Positions 21,132-32,901 of a DNA stretch of 64,000 bases are shown in pieces; position 1 is the first letter of the stretch; every line of letters starts with the position of its first letter. The position numbers and the translations under genes were made by a program. This DNA is from Ligustrum vulgare (Eukaryota; Streptophyta; Magnoliopsida; Lamiales; Oleaceae), in contig OY743171.1 of NCBI GenBank assembly GCA_963555705.1, positions 26,654,852 to 26,718,851 of the forward strand. The letters are read 5' to 3'. The notes beneath the pieces were generated by a model that saw only the letters and a program-made list of their open reading frames with translations, was not told the origin of the DNA and did not search any database.

Positions 21132-21596
21132 TCCTTATGTGGCGTTAAAAAAAAATTCAAGAATGAAGAGGATTTAAACATCAAATAGCAAGAACGACTT
21201 TTATTGACTTGGAAGGAAATGAATACAAAAAATTTTAAAAAAAACTCAAGAAAGTGGTTCTTGAATTTGGAACAACTCTTTTTTTTTTTTTGAATAATGA
21301 ATTTTCGAAATTAAATAAAAAATAAAAAATAATTTTTTTTAATAACTCCGAAAATTCGACACGAACGCAGCAAAACAAACGAAACAGGATTTGGATAAGA
21401 ATCGAATAAAACAAACACTTTTAAATTTTTGTTGGATTTTTATATGGATTAAAAACCGAAAAATTTTACTGACACGAAGAACAAGAAAACCAAAAAATTA
21501 AAAAGAAAACACTCAACAAGATATGGATGATTTTCATGGGACTCGATGATAAATATAAAAATCAAACTGGATAGAAAAACCTGAATTCAGAGTCCA

Positions 21597-21608
21597 GCTC
21601 TGATACCA
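21597..21608 (-). other. M2 primer binding site
   Basis: On the minus strand it is TGGTATCAGAGC, a perfect match to the plant initiator Met tRNA primer site, two bases inside the LTR. Confidence 0.85.
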
Positions 21609-21610
21609 GA

Positions 21611-22338
21611 TGATGAGATTCGAAGGGCGGAATAAACGCCGGAAAGTTCCGAACCCAGGTTGTGGATGGACGGATGAATCATGACCCGATATTCACGACG
21701 CGATGGCTCGACGATGCAGAATAAAGAACCACGACTTTCAAAACGCCACAAGGATTTGCCCAATCTCCCTGATAGGTTTCTGGTTTTGAACGCCACAAAT
21801 ATTCTCAAGAAATATTTGATAAGTTCGATATTTGAACGCCACAAGAAATATTCTTGATAAATTCGAAAAACATAGGAATCCACCTATAACTTTTATTGAA
21901 TCCTCAATAAAAACTGTTTATATCAAAATCAAGTCTCAAGTCTGAATTACAATGAATGGAAAGGAATTTAAATAAGTAAAATAACCTACCCGCTAATTGA
22001 CTCTAAATAGAATTCTAATTAGACTAAAATTCTAAAATAGGCAAACAAATAATTAAAAACAAAATTTAACCTAAAAATACGCAAAAACCCTAATTTCCGT
22101 CTGCATAATTGACTTGCTGTTTTGAAGCCCCCAATGATGGAATTTGGCCATAAAATCAGTCGGCTCAAGGGCTTTAGCCCATGAGTTTTGCTTAGTGGCC
22201 CATTTCTAATCGAAAAACACATATTATGCATCTAATTCCGACATAGTTGACTGGATTGCACTTTTATTTGGCTTGAATATTTAACTTTTTCCGTCAAGCC
22301 TGCTATGACTCCGATTGTCGAGGGTCCAGAACACATCA
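21611..22338 (-). repeat. M2 LTR (5' in element sense)
   Basis: 728 bp, TGATGAGATTCG to GAACACATCA, the longer of the two M2 LTRs. Confidence 0.85.
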
Positions 22339-23073
22339 CAAAGTTGTTACTATGCATTTGGATCAAAGAACAACAAGAAATCGAGGCAGAAGCATTCTCA
22401 CGGCCGTAACATACCTTTTTACGGCCGTAAAATCATCTTGGCGGAATTTGGGCAGAAAAGCCTTTACGGCCGTAACATATCATCTCACGGCCATAAATGA
22501 AGTAGAAGACTTACGGCTGTAATCAAATACTCACGATCATAACCAAAACTTTGTAACTTTTATTTTTATTCAGAATGTCACTTACGGCCGTAAAAAATAC
22601 TTGTCACGGCCGTAAATTATGTTTTGATTTTTAGACTGTAAGTTACTTACGGCCGTAACTTAGCGCCGCCAATTAAAACCTAGTTTAGGCGTTTTTGGCG
22701 TTTTAGTTTAGGTTGAATTCTAGTTTATTTTTAGTTGCTTTATTTTGTTAGCCTATATATATGGCTTTATTCAGCATTGTAAACAACAACTTTTATTCTT
22801 GAGATTAATGATATTGAAGGTGAGATATTCCCTTAATTCTCTTCTTGTTCTCGTTGAACAAATTTGAACTTATCAAAGGATTTGACAACCTTTGTGGCGT
22901 TCCCCCTTTGTGGTTCTTATCTCCACATCGTAACGGGTTTTGGGTTTAATATACCCATAGTTCTTGGGTCGTGAGGTCGGGGTTGCATTGTTATCGTCTA
23001 CTATCTTGGATTTTAGAGCTTTCCGGCGTTTAATTCCTCGTGTTCTTGGTGATCCCCATATCGGATCACATCA
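22339..23073 (+). repeat. Element B 5' LTR (5'-truncated)
   Basis: It ends ATCGGATCACATCA, two bases before a primer site, and is homologous to 34712-35192. By comparison with element C its first 170 bp or so are missing where M2 abuts. It contains a palindrome array (22398-22659), a TATA-like TATATATAT (22754-22762) and a U5 with CTTATCAAAGG...CTTTGTGGCGTTC, shared with C, M1 and M2. Confidence 0.8.
22398..22659. promoter_or_regulatory. Array of TTACGGCCGTAA palindromes in B LTR
   Basis: Nine copies in about 260 bp: six exact ACGGCCGTAA and three variants (ACGGCCATAA, ACGGCTGTAA, ACGATCATAA) that differ only by C/T or G/A changes. Copies alternate between TTAC and TCAC starts. The array ends about 95 bp upstream of the TATA-like sequence, so a role as clustered regulatory sites is an inference. 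Confidence 0.7.
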
Positions 23074-23075
23074 TC

Positions 23076-23087
23076 TGATATCAGAGC
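23076..23087 (+). other. Element B primer binding site
   Basis: TGATATCAGAGC, one mismatch from the initiator Met tRNA primer site, two bases after the LTR. Confidence 0.8.
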
Positions 23088-23137
23088 CTGTCTCTAAATC
23101 CAATTATTTAGTATTCCAGGTCCACAATCCGGCGTGA

Positions 23138-24108
23138 ATGTGGAAAGGGCAAATAATACGGGGGAGACGTGTGGTGCGGGAATGGCTCAACCACGTTAGG
23201 ATCAACCGCGCAATTTCCCTAATTTACGGAGGCCACTCAAGTATGACTTCAACCCACAGTTTAGAGCTAGGAATGAACATGTTGAGGTTGATGACAGTGA
23301 TGAAGATAGTGGTGAATTGTCTGTTACTAGTGTTGGTAGGAGACGAGATCGGGGAGAAAGACGTGATAGGGGATATAGGCGTGATCGTAGGGATGATGTA
23401 GATGGGCATGTTGGTAATATTAAAATGTCCATTCCCTCGTTTCAAGGTAAAAGTAATCCGAACGTTTATTTTGAATGGGAAAAGAGGGTAGAATTAATTT
23501 TTGATTGTCATAATTATTCTGAAACTAAAAAGGTTAAATTGGCAGTCGTAGAATTTACTGATTATGCTATAGTATGGTGGGATCAATTGGTTACTAGTAA
23601 AAGGAGGAATGGGGAGAGGCCTATTGAAACTTAGGATGAGTTGAAGGCCCTTATGAGAAAACAATTTGTGCCTGGACATTACTATAGGGATCTCTACCAA
23701 AAACTACAATTCCATTCCCAAGGTAGTAAGAGTGTGGAGGATTACCATAGGGAGATGGAGGTTGCCATGATTAGGGAAAACATAGAGGAAGACCCTGAGG
23801 AAACCATGGCTAGGTTTTTAAATGGTTTAAATCGAGATATTGCTAATGTTATTGAATTGCAGCATTATATTGATTTGGAGGAGATGCTTCACATGACCAT
23901 GAAAGTGGAGCGACAATTAAAAAGGAAGGGAACTTCAAAATTCTCTTCAAGTTCTAATCCTTTTGGTAAGTCTACATGGAGCGGGACTTCTAAAATTGAT
24001 GGGGTTGTGTAGAAAAATAAATTTGAGGCACCGAAGGGAAAAGTAGAGCCACCCAACAAAGGTAAAATTGCTTCTGATTCTCAAACTCCTAGGACTAGAG
24101 ATATTCGT
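23138..24108 (+). pseudogene. Element B gag, broken
   Basis: A Ty3 gag: an acidic and Arg-rich N-terminal segment (RRRDRGERRDRGYRRDRRDD), then the capsid core MSIPSFQGKSNPNVYFEWEK, VELIFDCHNYSETKKVKLAV, WWDQLV, LMRKQFVPGHYYRDLYQKLQ and DIANVIELQHY. A frame change lies near 23300, a TAG replaces the Trp codon at 23632-23634, and TAG is at 24010-24012. The zinc knuckle and everything after it are cut off by the C LTR at 24109. Confidence 0.85.
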
Positions 24109-24963
24109 TGATGAGGACCAGAGTGGCACAACGAGTAAGGATCCGTTGCATGTACCGGTGGGACCAATAACGAGGCTGAGGGCTAAGAAGATCAAGCAAG
24201 CAATGTAGGGGTTTATGCAAGCTTGGGTGGATGAATATTCAAGTGCATGGTCAAAGACTCCATTTTCAATGCATGACAAGATGGAAGATGAGCCAAAACC
24301 GTTACAATGCATTTGGGTCAAAGAACAAGGAGAAAAGAATGAAGAAGGCCATTTACGGTCGTAAGTTCTGGAGTTACGGCCGTAAAATTGATATCGCACA
24401 ATTGGGGCAGAAAGTGACTTGCGGCCATAACTATCATTTTCACGGCCGTAACTGAGTTAGGGAATTTTATTCAGTATGTTACTTACAGCCGTAAGAACAC
24501 ATGTCACGGCTGTAAGAGGTGAATCAGTTTTTGGACCCGAGGGTCAATTACGGCCGTAAGCCCATATGTTACGGCCGTAAATTCCGCCGCGTTTTAATTT
24601 GTGTTTTTGCGGCTAGGGTTAATTTTGGACGCGTTTTAGGTTATATTATGTTTCTTTGTCATTGTAAAGAGACAACTTTTATGATTAATGAGATTGTTTG
24701 AATTAGGTGAGTTTATCCCTATTCATCTTCGTTCTTGATTGAACCCCTTGAACTTATCAAAGGATTTGACAACCTTTGTGGCGTTCACCCCTTTATGGTT
24801 CTTCATTCAGCATCTTAACGGGTCTTGGATTTGATACATCCTTGGTTCTTGAGTCGTGAGCGTCGGGTCATATTGTTATCGTCTAACAATCTGGATTTGC
24901 AACTTTCCAAGTGTTTATACAATTTCCGCGAGATTCCGTGATTCCCCAACAAGAATCACATCA
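24109..24963 (+). repeat. Element C LTR 1
   Basis: 855 bp, TGATGAGGACCAG to AGAATCACATCA, inserted into B gag (flank TTCGT). Its 5' part is protein-like (DPLHVPVGPITRLRAKKI), with a TAG in this copy. It then carries a palindrome array, an AT-rich promoter region and the shared U5. The copy at 28135 is the same apart from a 9-bp duplication and scattered changes. Confidence 0.85.
24352..24580. promoter_or_regulatory. Array of TTACGGCCGTAA palindromes in C LTR 1
   Basis: Eight copies: four exact ACGGCCGTAA and four variants (ACGGTCGTAA, GCGGCCATAA, ACAGCCGTAA, ACGGCTGTAA), nearly all by transitions at C/G positions. Confidence 0.7.
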
Positions 24964-25563
24964 TTTGGTATCAGAGCTTGGCTCTAAATCCAGGTTTTGA
25001 TATAATTCTTGTTTTGTTTCATTTTCTTCATTAGATTTCATTGTTCTTGAGCCATCGTTGAATCGATATTATATTCTTGGGTGTCTTGAAATTCTTCACT
25101 ATTTCAAGATTGGTCGTAGTTTCAATTTTGTTATTATTAATTGTTCTTGATTAGGAAAAAAAAAAGGAGATTATTATTGAAGAGCAAGATCAAGAACACA
25201 TTTCCATATTCAAGAAGACCTTTCTTGATACCTTTTTAATTTTTCCACATTCTTGGTAGTTTTCGTCATCCATCACTACTTTCAAAATATTTCATTCCTT
25301 TACATCAATTTTCTTGAGTCCAATATTCCATCAAATCTTCTTTTCATCTATTTGTGTCTTGCACTTTGGGTTAATTCCACAAAGATCAAGTCCATGACTA
25401 GTTCGGTGGGTTCTTTGAGAACTTGAGGAAAAGGGATAGAGAGGAAAAAGGCTGAGTGGTGAGATCAATAGAGGGAAAAAGCCGAATAGAGTGATACACG
25501 AGTACTAAATAAGTGAGGATATATTTTCTTGCCAATTATTTCTTTTTCTTTTGATCACTAACC
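24964..25563 (+). other. Element C1 primer site and leader
   Basis: TGGTATCAGAGC (24966-24977) is a perfect initiator Met tRNA primer site. It is followed by about 580 bp of T-rich untranslated leader before the gag ATG, nearly the same as the C2 leader. Confidence 0.8.
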
Positions 25564-28134
25564 ATGTCACAGAAGGACACATCATCGACAGGGGAGGATA
25601 ACCAACAGTTCCACTTTCTTGCAATGCTGGAAAAACGATTCGAGAGGTGGGATGCGAAGTTGGGGGAGATTAAAAACTCCGTGTACACGCATAGTGCAGC
25701 AATTGCCCAACTACGTAGAGAGCAGCCACACACGGCTCCTAATGACCGGAGGCCGCAAAGGTATGACAATAATCCTAGGAATGGAGTTTGGGATGATGAT
25801 GATGAAGTTCAGATAGGAGATAGTGTTGATGATGATAGTGAAAATGTATCAGTGGCGAGCTTGGGTAGGAGAAGAGGTCGTGGTGGTCGGCGTGGAAGGG
25901 GATATAGGCGTGATTATAGGGATGATGATGGGGTGGATAGAAGCTTGGGAAACATTAAAATGACTATACCAGCTTTCCAAGGTAAAAGTGATCCGGAGGT
26001 GTACCTTGAGTGGGAGAAGAAGGTCGAACTGATTTTTGAGTGCCATAACTACTCGGAGGGGAAAAAGGTGAAGTTAGCAGTTATAGAGTTCGCAGACTAT
26101 GCACTTGTGTGGTGGGATCAATTAGTGACAAGTAGGAGGAGGAATCGGGAAAGACCTATTGAGACTTGGAATGAGCTGAAGGGATTAATGAGAAAAAGAT
26201 TCGTGCCCAACCATTACTAGAGGGACTTATACCAGAAACTACAAAATCTGTCTCAGGGTTCAAAGAGTGTAGAAGAATACCATAAAGAGATGGAGATTGC
26301 TATGATCCCAGCTAATATCGAGGAGGATCCGGAGGCCACAATGGCCAGGTTTTTGAGTGGTTTGAACAGAGACATTGCAAATGTTATAGAATTGCAACAT
26401 TATGTTGAACTGGAGGAGATGCTGCACATGGAAATGAAGGTGGAAAGGCAGCTGAAAAGGAAAGGAACAGCAAAATACACTACGGGTTCTACTCCTTGGA
26501 AATCTACCTGGAGTGGAAATAACAAAAATGAAGGAGCTGCTCCAAAGGGGAAGTCAGAACCACCAAAGGCTCTAGAGGAATCTTCCAATAAAGGTAAACC
26601 CACTTCTGACTCTCAACCTCCTCGAAGTAGGGACATCAAGTGTTTTAGGTGTATGGGAATCGGGCACATTGCATCACAATGCCCAAACAAAAAAATAATG
26701 CTTGTGCGAAATGGGGTGGTGGTGTCGGAGGATGAGGTTGAGGATGATGATGAGTTTAAGGATACGCCTGCATTAGAAGCAGCTAGTGATTGTGACGACG
26801 GGGATTATGTGGTAGCTCAATCCCTTATTACTAGGCGTGCTCTTAGTACCCAGGTTAAGGTGGAGGAGTCTGGTGAGCAAAGGGAAAACATATTTCATAC
26901 TAGATGCTTTGTTAATGATAAAGTGTGTAGTTTGATAATTGATGGGAGGAGTTGTACCAACGTGGTTAGTACCACTCTTGTCGAGAAATTGTGTTTACCT
27001 ATAATCAAACACTCTAGACCTTATAAATTGCAATGGTTGAATGAGTCCGGAGAGATCAAAGTGAATAAGCAGGTGTTAATCAACCTTTCTATCGGGAAGT
27101 ATGAGGATGAGTTAATCTGTGATGTGGTAACAATGCATGCTGGACACATCCTGTTGGGTCGACCATGGTAATATGACAGGAGGGTGGTACATGACGGGTA
27201 CAAAAATAGGTACAGTTTTACAAAGGATGGGAAAAGTATCAAACTCATGCCATTAACTCCAGAACAAGTTTATGAAGATCAGTTGAAATTAAAGAGTGAG
27301 GAGGAAAAGACAAAGAGAGTTGGGACCACGATCCCAGAAAAAGGTGAGCTGAGAGAAAAACAGAGAGTTGGGGGTTCCGCCTCAGAAAAAGGAGAGGGAG
27401 TGACGAGTGCCAGAAAAGAAAGAGGAGAGAAAACCAAAGTGAGCTTCCTTGCCAAAAAGAGTGAGATCAAAAGAGCTGTCCTTGACCAACAACCAATGGT
27501 CTTACTAATGTACAAGGACTCATTCCTTGCACTCGATGACACTAACTCTTCCCTCCCCCGTTTAGCTGTTTCTCTTTTACAGGAGTTTGATGATGTATTC
27601 CCAGACGACATACCTAGTGGGCTGCCACCCATGCGGGGCATCGAGCACCAGATCGATCTTGTTCCAGGTGCTGTCATTCCAAATAGGCCTGCATATAGGA
27701 GCAATCCGGAAGAAACAAAGGAGCTTCAAAGGCAAGTCGAGGAGCTGTTGAGCAGGGGTTATGTCCGAGAAAGCATGAGCCCAAGTGCTGTGCCGGTCTT
27801 ACTGGTACCCAAGAAGGATGGAACCTGGAGGATGTGCGTGGATTGTAGAGCTATCAACAATATCACGGTAAAGTATCGCCATCCCATACCTAGGTTAGAT
27901 GACATGCTTGATGAGTTATATGGTTCATGTGTCTTTAGTAAAATTGACCTTAAAAGTGGATATCACCAAATACGCATGAAAGAGGGGGACGAATGGAAAA
28001 CTGCGTTCAAGACCAAATATGGGCTTTATGAATGGTTAGTTATGCCGTTTGGTCTCACCAATGCACCTAGTACGTTCATGAGGCTGATGAACCATGTCTT
28101 ACGAGCTTTCATTGGTAAATTTGTGGTCGTGTAT
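25564..28134 (+). pseudogene. Element C1 gag-protease-RT, truncated inside RT
   Basis: One frame from ATG 25564 with only two in-frame stops (TAG 26218-26220, TAA 27169-27171). In order: gag capsid region (MTIPAFQGKSDPEVYLEWEK), CCHC knuckle CFRCMGIGHIASQC, retropepsin-like domain (CFVNDKVCSLIIDG, HILLGRPW), a Glu/Lys-rich linker, and reverse transcriptase ([50 protein letters not shown]). The protein stops at VVVY, just before the catalytic F/YDD would come, where LTR 2 starts at 28135. RNase H and integrase are gone and no polypurine tract is present. Confidence 0.9.
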
Positions 28135-28998
28135 TGACGAGGACCAGAGTGGCACAAGTGGCACAACGAGTAAGGATCCATTGCATGTACCGGTGGGACC
28201 AATAACGAGGCTGAGGGCTAAAAAGATCAAGCAAGCAATGCAGGGTTTTATGCAAGCTTGGGTGGATGAATATTCAAGTGCATGGTCGAAGACTCCATTT
28301 TCAATGCATGACAAGATGGAAGATGAGCCAAAACCGTTACAATGCATCTGGGTCAAAGAACAAGGAGAAAAGAATGCAGAAGGCCATTTACGGCCGTAAG
28401 TTCTGGAGTTAGGCCGTAAAATTGATATCGCACAATTGGAGCAGAAAGTGACTTACGATCGTAACTATCACTTTCGCGGCCGTAACTGAGTTAGGGAATT
28501 TTATTCAGTATGTTACTTACGGCCGTAGGAACACATGTCACGGCCGTAAGAGGTGAATCAGTTTTTAGACCCGAGGGTCAATTACGGCCGTAAGCCCATA
28601 TGTTACGGCCGTAAATTCCGTCGCGTTTTAATTTGTGTTTTTTCGGCTAAGGTTAATTTTGGACGCGTTTTTAGGTTATATTATGTTTCTTTGTCAATGT
28701 AAAGAGACAACTTTTATGATTAATGAGATTGATTGAATTAGGTGAATTTATCCCTATTCTTCTTCGTTCTTGATTGAACCTCTTGAACTTATCAAAGGAT
28801 TTGACAACCTTTGTGGCGTTCACCCCTTTATGGTTCTTCATTCCGCATCTTAACGGGTCTTGGATTTGATACATCCTTGGTTCTTGAGTCGTGAGTGTCG
28901 GGTCATATTGTTATCGTCAATTAATCTGGATTTGGAACTTTCCAAGTGTTTATACAATTTCCGCGAGATCCCGTGATTCCCCAACAAGAATCACATCA
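28135..28998 (+). repeat. Element C LTR 2
   Basis: 864 bp, TGACGAGGACC to AATCACATCA. Its first 262 bp are open for protein: DEDQSG, DPLHVPVGPITRLRAKKIKQ, WVDEYSSAWSKTPFSMHDKM, ending GHLRP at a TAA supplied by the first palindrome (28397-28399). This resembles the C-terminal end of a plant Ty3 pol protein, so the pol frame may originally have run into the LTR. Confidence 0.85.
28388..28614. promoter_or_regulatory. Array of TTACGGCCGTAA palindromes in C LTR 2
   Basis: Eight positions corresponding to those in LTR 1. Four are exact. The others (TTAGGCCGTAA, ACGATCGTAA, GCGGCCGTAA, ACGGCCGTAG) are degraded at sites different from LTR 1, so the ancestral array was probably all exact. Confidence 0.7.
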
Positions 28999-29605
28999 TT
29001 TGGCATCAGAGCTTGGCTCTAAATCCAGGTTTTGGTATAATTCTTGTTTTTTTCATTTTTTTTTCTTCTTCATTAGATTTCATTGTTCTTGAGCCATCAT
29101 TGAATCGATAATAGATTCTTGGGTTTCTTGAAATTCTTCACTATTTCAAGATTGGTCGTAGTTTTAATTTTGTTATTATTGATTGTTCTTGATTAGTAAA
29201 AAAAAAAAGTGATTATTATTGAAGAGCACGATCAAGAACACAATTCCATATTCAAGAAGACCTTTCTTGATTCCTTTTATTTTTCCCACATTCTTAGTAG
29301 TTTTCGTCATCCATCACTACTTTCAAATTCTTTCAATTCCTGTTACATCAATTTTCTTAAGTCCAATATTCCGTCAAATCTTCTTTTCATCTGTTTGTGT
29401 CTTGCACCTTGGGTTAATTCCACAACGACCAAGTCCGTGACTAGTTTGGTGGGTTCTTTGAGAACTTGAGAAAATGGATAGAGAGGAAAAAGGCAGAGTG
29501 GTGATATCAATAGAGGGAAAAAGCCAAATAGAGTGAAAACACGAGTGCTAAACACGTGAGGATATATTTTCTTGTAAATTGATTCTTTTCTTTTGATCAC
29601 TAACC
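28999..29605 (+). other. Element C2 primer site and leader
   Basis: TGGCATCAGAGC (29001-29012), one mismatch from the initiator Met tRNA primer site, then a T-rich leader nearly the same as 24978-25563. Confidence 0.8.
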
Positions 29606-31508
29606 ATGTCACAGAAGGACGCATCATCGACAAGGGAGGATAACCAACAGTTCCACTTCCTTTCAATGCTGGAAAAACGATTCGAAAGGTGGGATGCGAA
29701 GTTGGGGTAGATTAAAAACTCTGTGGACACGCATAGTGCAGCAATTGCCCAACTACGAAGAGAGCAACCGCATATGGCTCCTAATATCCGGAGGCCGCAA
29801 AGGTATGAAAATAATCCTAGGAATGGAGTTTGGGATGATGATGATGTTGAGATAGGAGATAGTGTTGACGATGATAGTGAAAGTGTATCAGTGGCTAGCT
29901 TGGGTAGGAGAAGAGGTCGTAGTGGTCGGCGTGGAAGAGGAAATAAGCGTGAAAATAGGGATGAGGATGGGATGGATAGAAGCTTAGGAAACATTAAAAT
30001 GACCATACCAGCTTTCCAAGGGAAAAGTGATCCGGAGGTGTACTTTGAGTGGGAGAAGAAGGTAGAACTGATTTTTGAGTGCCATAACTACTCAGAGGGG
30101 AAAAAGGTGAAGTTGGCAGTTATAGAATTCATAGACTATGCACTTTTGTGGTGGGATCAATTAGTGACAAGTAGGAGGAGGAACCGTGAACGACCTATTG
30201 AGACCTGGAACGAGTTGAAGGGTTTGATGAGAAAAAGGTTTGTCCCCAACCATTACTATAGGGACTTGTACCAGAAACTCCAAACTCTGTCTGAGGGTTC
30301 GAAGAGTGTAGAAGAATACCATAAGGAGATGGAGATCGCTATGATTCGAGCAAATATTGAGGAGGATCCAGAGGCCACAATGGCCAGGTTTTTGAGTGGT
30401 TTGAACAGAGACATTGCAAATGTTATAGAACTGTAACATTATGTTGAGCTGGAGGAGATGTTTCACATGGCGATGAAGGTGGAAAGGCAACTGAAAAGGA
30501 AAGGGACAGCAAAATACTCTTCGGGATCTACTCCTTGGAAACCTACGTGGAGTGGAAATAACAAAAATGAAGGAGCTGCTCCAAAGGGAAAACCAGAACC
30601 ACCGAAAGCTCGAGAGGAATCTGCCTGTAGAGGTAACCCCGCTTCTAACTCTCAACCTCCTAGAAGTAGGGACATCAAGTGTTTTAGGTGTATGGGAATT
30701 GGACACATTGCATCACAATGCCCGAACAAAAAAATAATGCTTGTGCGAAATGGGGTGGTTGTATCGGAGGATGAGGTTGAGGATGATGATGAGTTTAAGG
30801 ATATGTCTGCCTTAGAAGAAGCTAGTGATTGTGACGATGGAGATTATGCTGTAGCTCAATCCCTTATTACTAGGCGTGCTCTTAGTACCCAAATTAAGGT
30901 GGAGGAGTCGGGTGAGCAAAGGGAAAACATATTCCATACTAGATGCTTTGTTAATGATAAAGTGTGTAGTTTGATAATTGATGGGGGGGAGTTGTACCAA
31001 CGTGGTTAGTACCACTCTTGGTGAGAAATTATGTTTACCCATAATCAAACACCCTAGGCCTTATAAATTACAATGGCTGAATGAGTCCGGTGAGATCAAA
31101 GTGAATAAGCAGGTGTTGATCAACCTCTCTATCGGGAAGTATGAGGATGATTTAATTTGTGATGTGGTTCCAATGCATGCTGGACACATCCTGTTGGGTT
31201 GGCCATGGCAATATGACAGGAGGGTGGTACATGACAGGTACAAAAATAGGTACAGTTTTACAAAGGATGGAAAAAGTATCAGACTTATGCCATTAACTCC
31301 GCAACAAGTTTACGAAGATCAGTTGAAATTAAAGAGTGAGGAAGAGAAGACAAAGAGAGTAGGGACCCCGATCCCAGAAAAAGGAGAGCTGAGTGTTCAA
31401 ATGAGAGTTGGGACCACGATCCCAGAAAAAGGTGAGTTGAGAGAAAAACAGAAAGTTGGGGATTCCGCCCCAGAAAAAAGAGAGGGAGTGACGAGTATTG
31501 TGTATTGA
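29606..31508 (+). pseudogene. Element C2 gag-protease, truncated in the PR-RT linker
   Basis: Starts MSQKDASSTREDNQQ at 29606. There is a TAG at 29707-29709, a TAA at 30434-30436 in place of Gln, and an extra G near 30985 that shifts frame inside IIDGG. It carries the same capsid, CFRCMGIGHIASQC knuckle and retropepsin-like domain as C1. The linker ends at GVTS, then IVY and a stop, a deletion relative to C1 that joins the linker to the last codons before the RT active site. Confidence 0.88.
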
Positions 31509-32901
31509 CATGTTAGATAGCCTTGCTGTGGCCAGGATTACTTGATGTTTAAAATTGTTATTGATTCATGATTTATGACCAATATGCTACTTGTGTCTAT
31601 TTTTATAAAATGCTTATCCATGCAAGATCATAATTATCTTGAGCACAATAGTCATGATTGATTGTTGGTGAAGTTGGGAATTGTTAAAGGGTGAAGAGGT
31701 TAATGGAGTAGAAGAATTAGGTTGTGAGCTTGTATTTTTAATTTTTATCAACCTATCAAATGTTTCCCAAAACTCTAAATCTCTTGATCCGAATGTAAGA
31801 TAAGTTTGGGGGTGGTTGACCCGGTGAAGGAGACGGTCTAGACGTGTGGTGATTCCATGCATGTTGGAAATAAATTTTGTGTGGAGTGTATTTCGCCAAG
31901 TATAAGCTAAGTAATGACCGTATGCTAAAGTTCTAAGCCCATTTTAATTTTTTGCATTGCATTGCCCTATCTCGAAGCCTTTTTGACTTGAGTAATTAAG
32001 CCCGTAGGAGTATCTTGAAACTTGGTGCCTTAAGTTTGAAACTTGGGAGTCATCGGCCGAAAGCTCGCTACATGGGTCAATTAGAAAGCTTAATGAGTAG
32101 GGTACTCACACACACACACACTTGAAAAAAAAAAAAAAAAGCACATTATCATTGCATTTGCTTAATAAGTCTACCTCACTTCGTAGCCTTTTTGACTCGA
32201 GTTAATAAGTCCGTAGGGGTATTTTGAAACCTGGTACCCTTTGATCTTAAAACAATCGGGGAGTTGCCGACCTAAAGCTCGCTACATGGGTCAATTAGAA
32301 AGCTTAAGGGAGTGGGGGAAGACATGAGCATTCATCACGTTAGTTTTTAGAAATCATGCATTTGTACTTGCATAAGGGCTCTTAGATGAATAGTGGGTTT
32401 GAATTGCTTGGTATAAACTTGAATGTCGAAGCACTCATTAGTGGAGAGTCATCGCATTTCTAGGTTGTCGAGATTGTCGGTAAAACACACCCAAACTAGA
32501 GTGGAAAAAGAAAAGAGTGATTTGAGAGTACCCTATAGAATTGCATCCCGGGAGAAGAAAGAAAAATATGTATTGGGGGATGAATGTCACGAGTGGGAAA
32601 TAAAAAGAATTGACCACTAACGGTGGGTACTTTTGACTTGAAACTTCTTTACTCATCAACATTCTCGAAACTTAATTGACAATTGAATGTGACTATGCAC
32701 ACACACAACGATCGAACATTGGATTAGCTTAACTTCTTTTTTGTAGCATTATTTGGAATCATACTTTTGAATTGGTTATACAATTTTGTACTCATGAGTA
32801 ATTTGCAAGTTATCTAACATTGTTGATCTATATTTCATGTTACTTGAGTGCACTAGTAGATAATTTTGCTCGAGACGAGCAAAAGCTCAAGTTTGGGGGT
32901 G

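Larger units (their letters stand above)
19392..22338 (-). mobile_element. M2: non-autonomous Ty3-type LTR element, antisense
   Basis: LTRs at 19392-20048 (657 bp) and 21611-22338 (728 bp) begin TGATGAG and end AACACATCA. The left LTR lacks 71 bp present in the right one. The flanks CAAAC and CAAAG match in four of five bases. The interior carries a primer site, the same protease-plus-linker protein as M1 and M3, and a polypurine tract, but no gag, RT or integrase. Confidence 0.85.

Noticed and set aside
22398..22659. CRISPR-like regular repeats (ACGGCCGTAA arrays)
   Set aside because: Repeats are 10-12 bp palindromes with variable short spacing in plant LTRs; there is no CRISPR repeat length, leader or cas gene.
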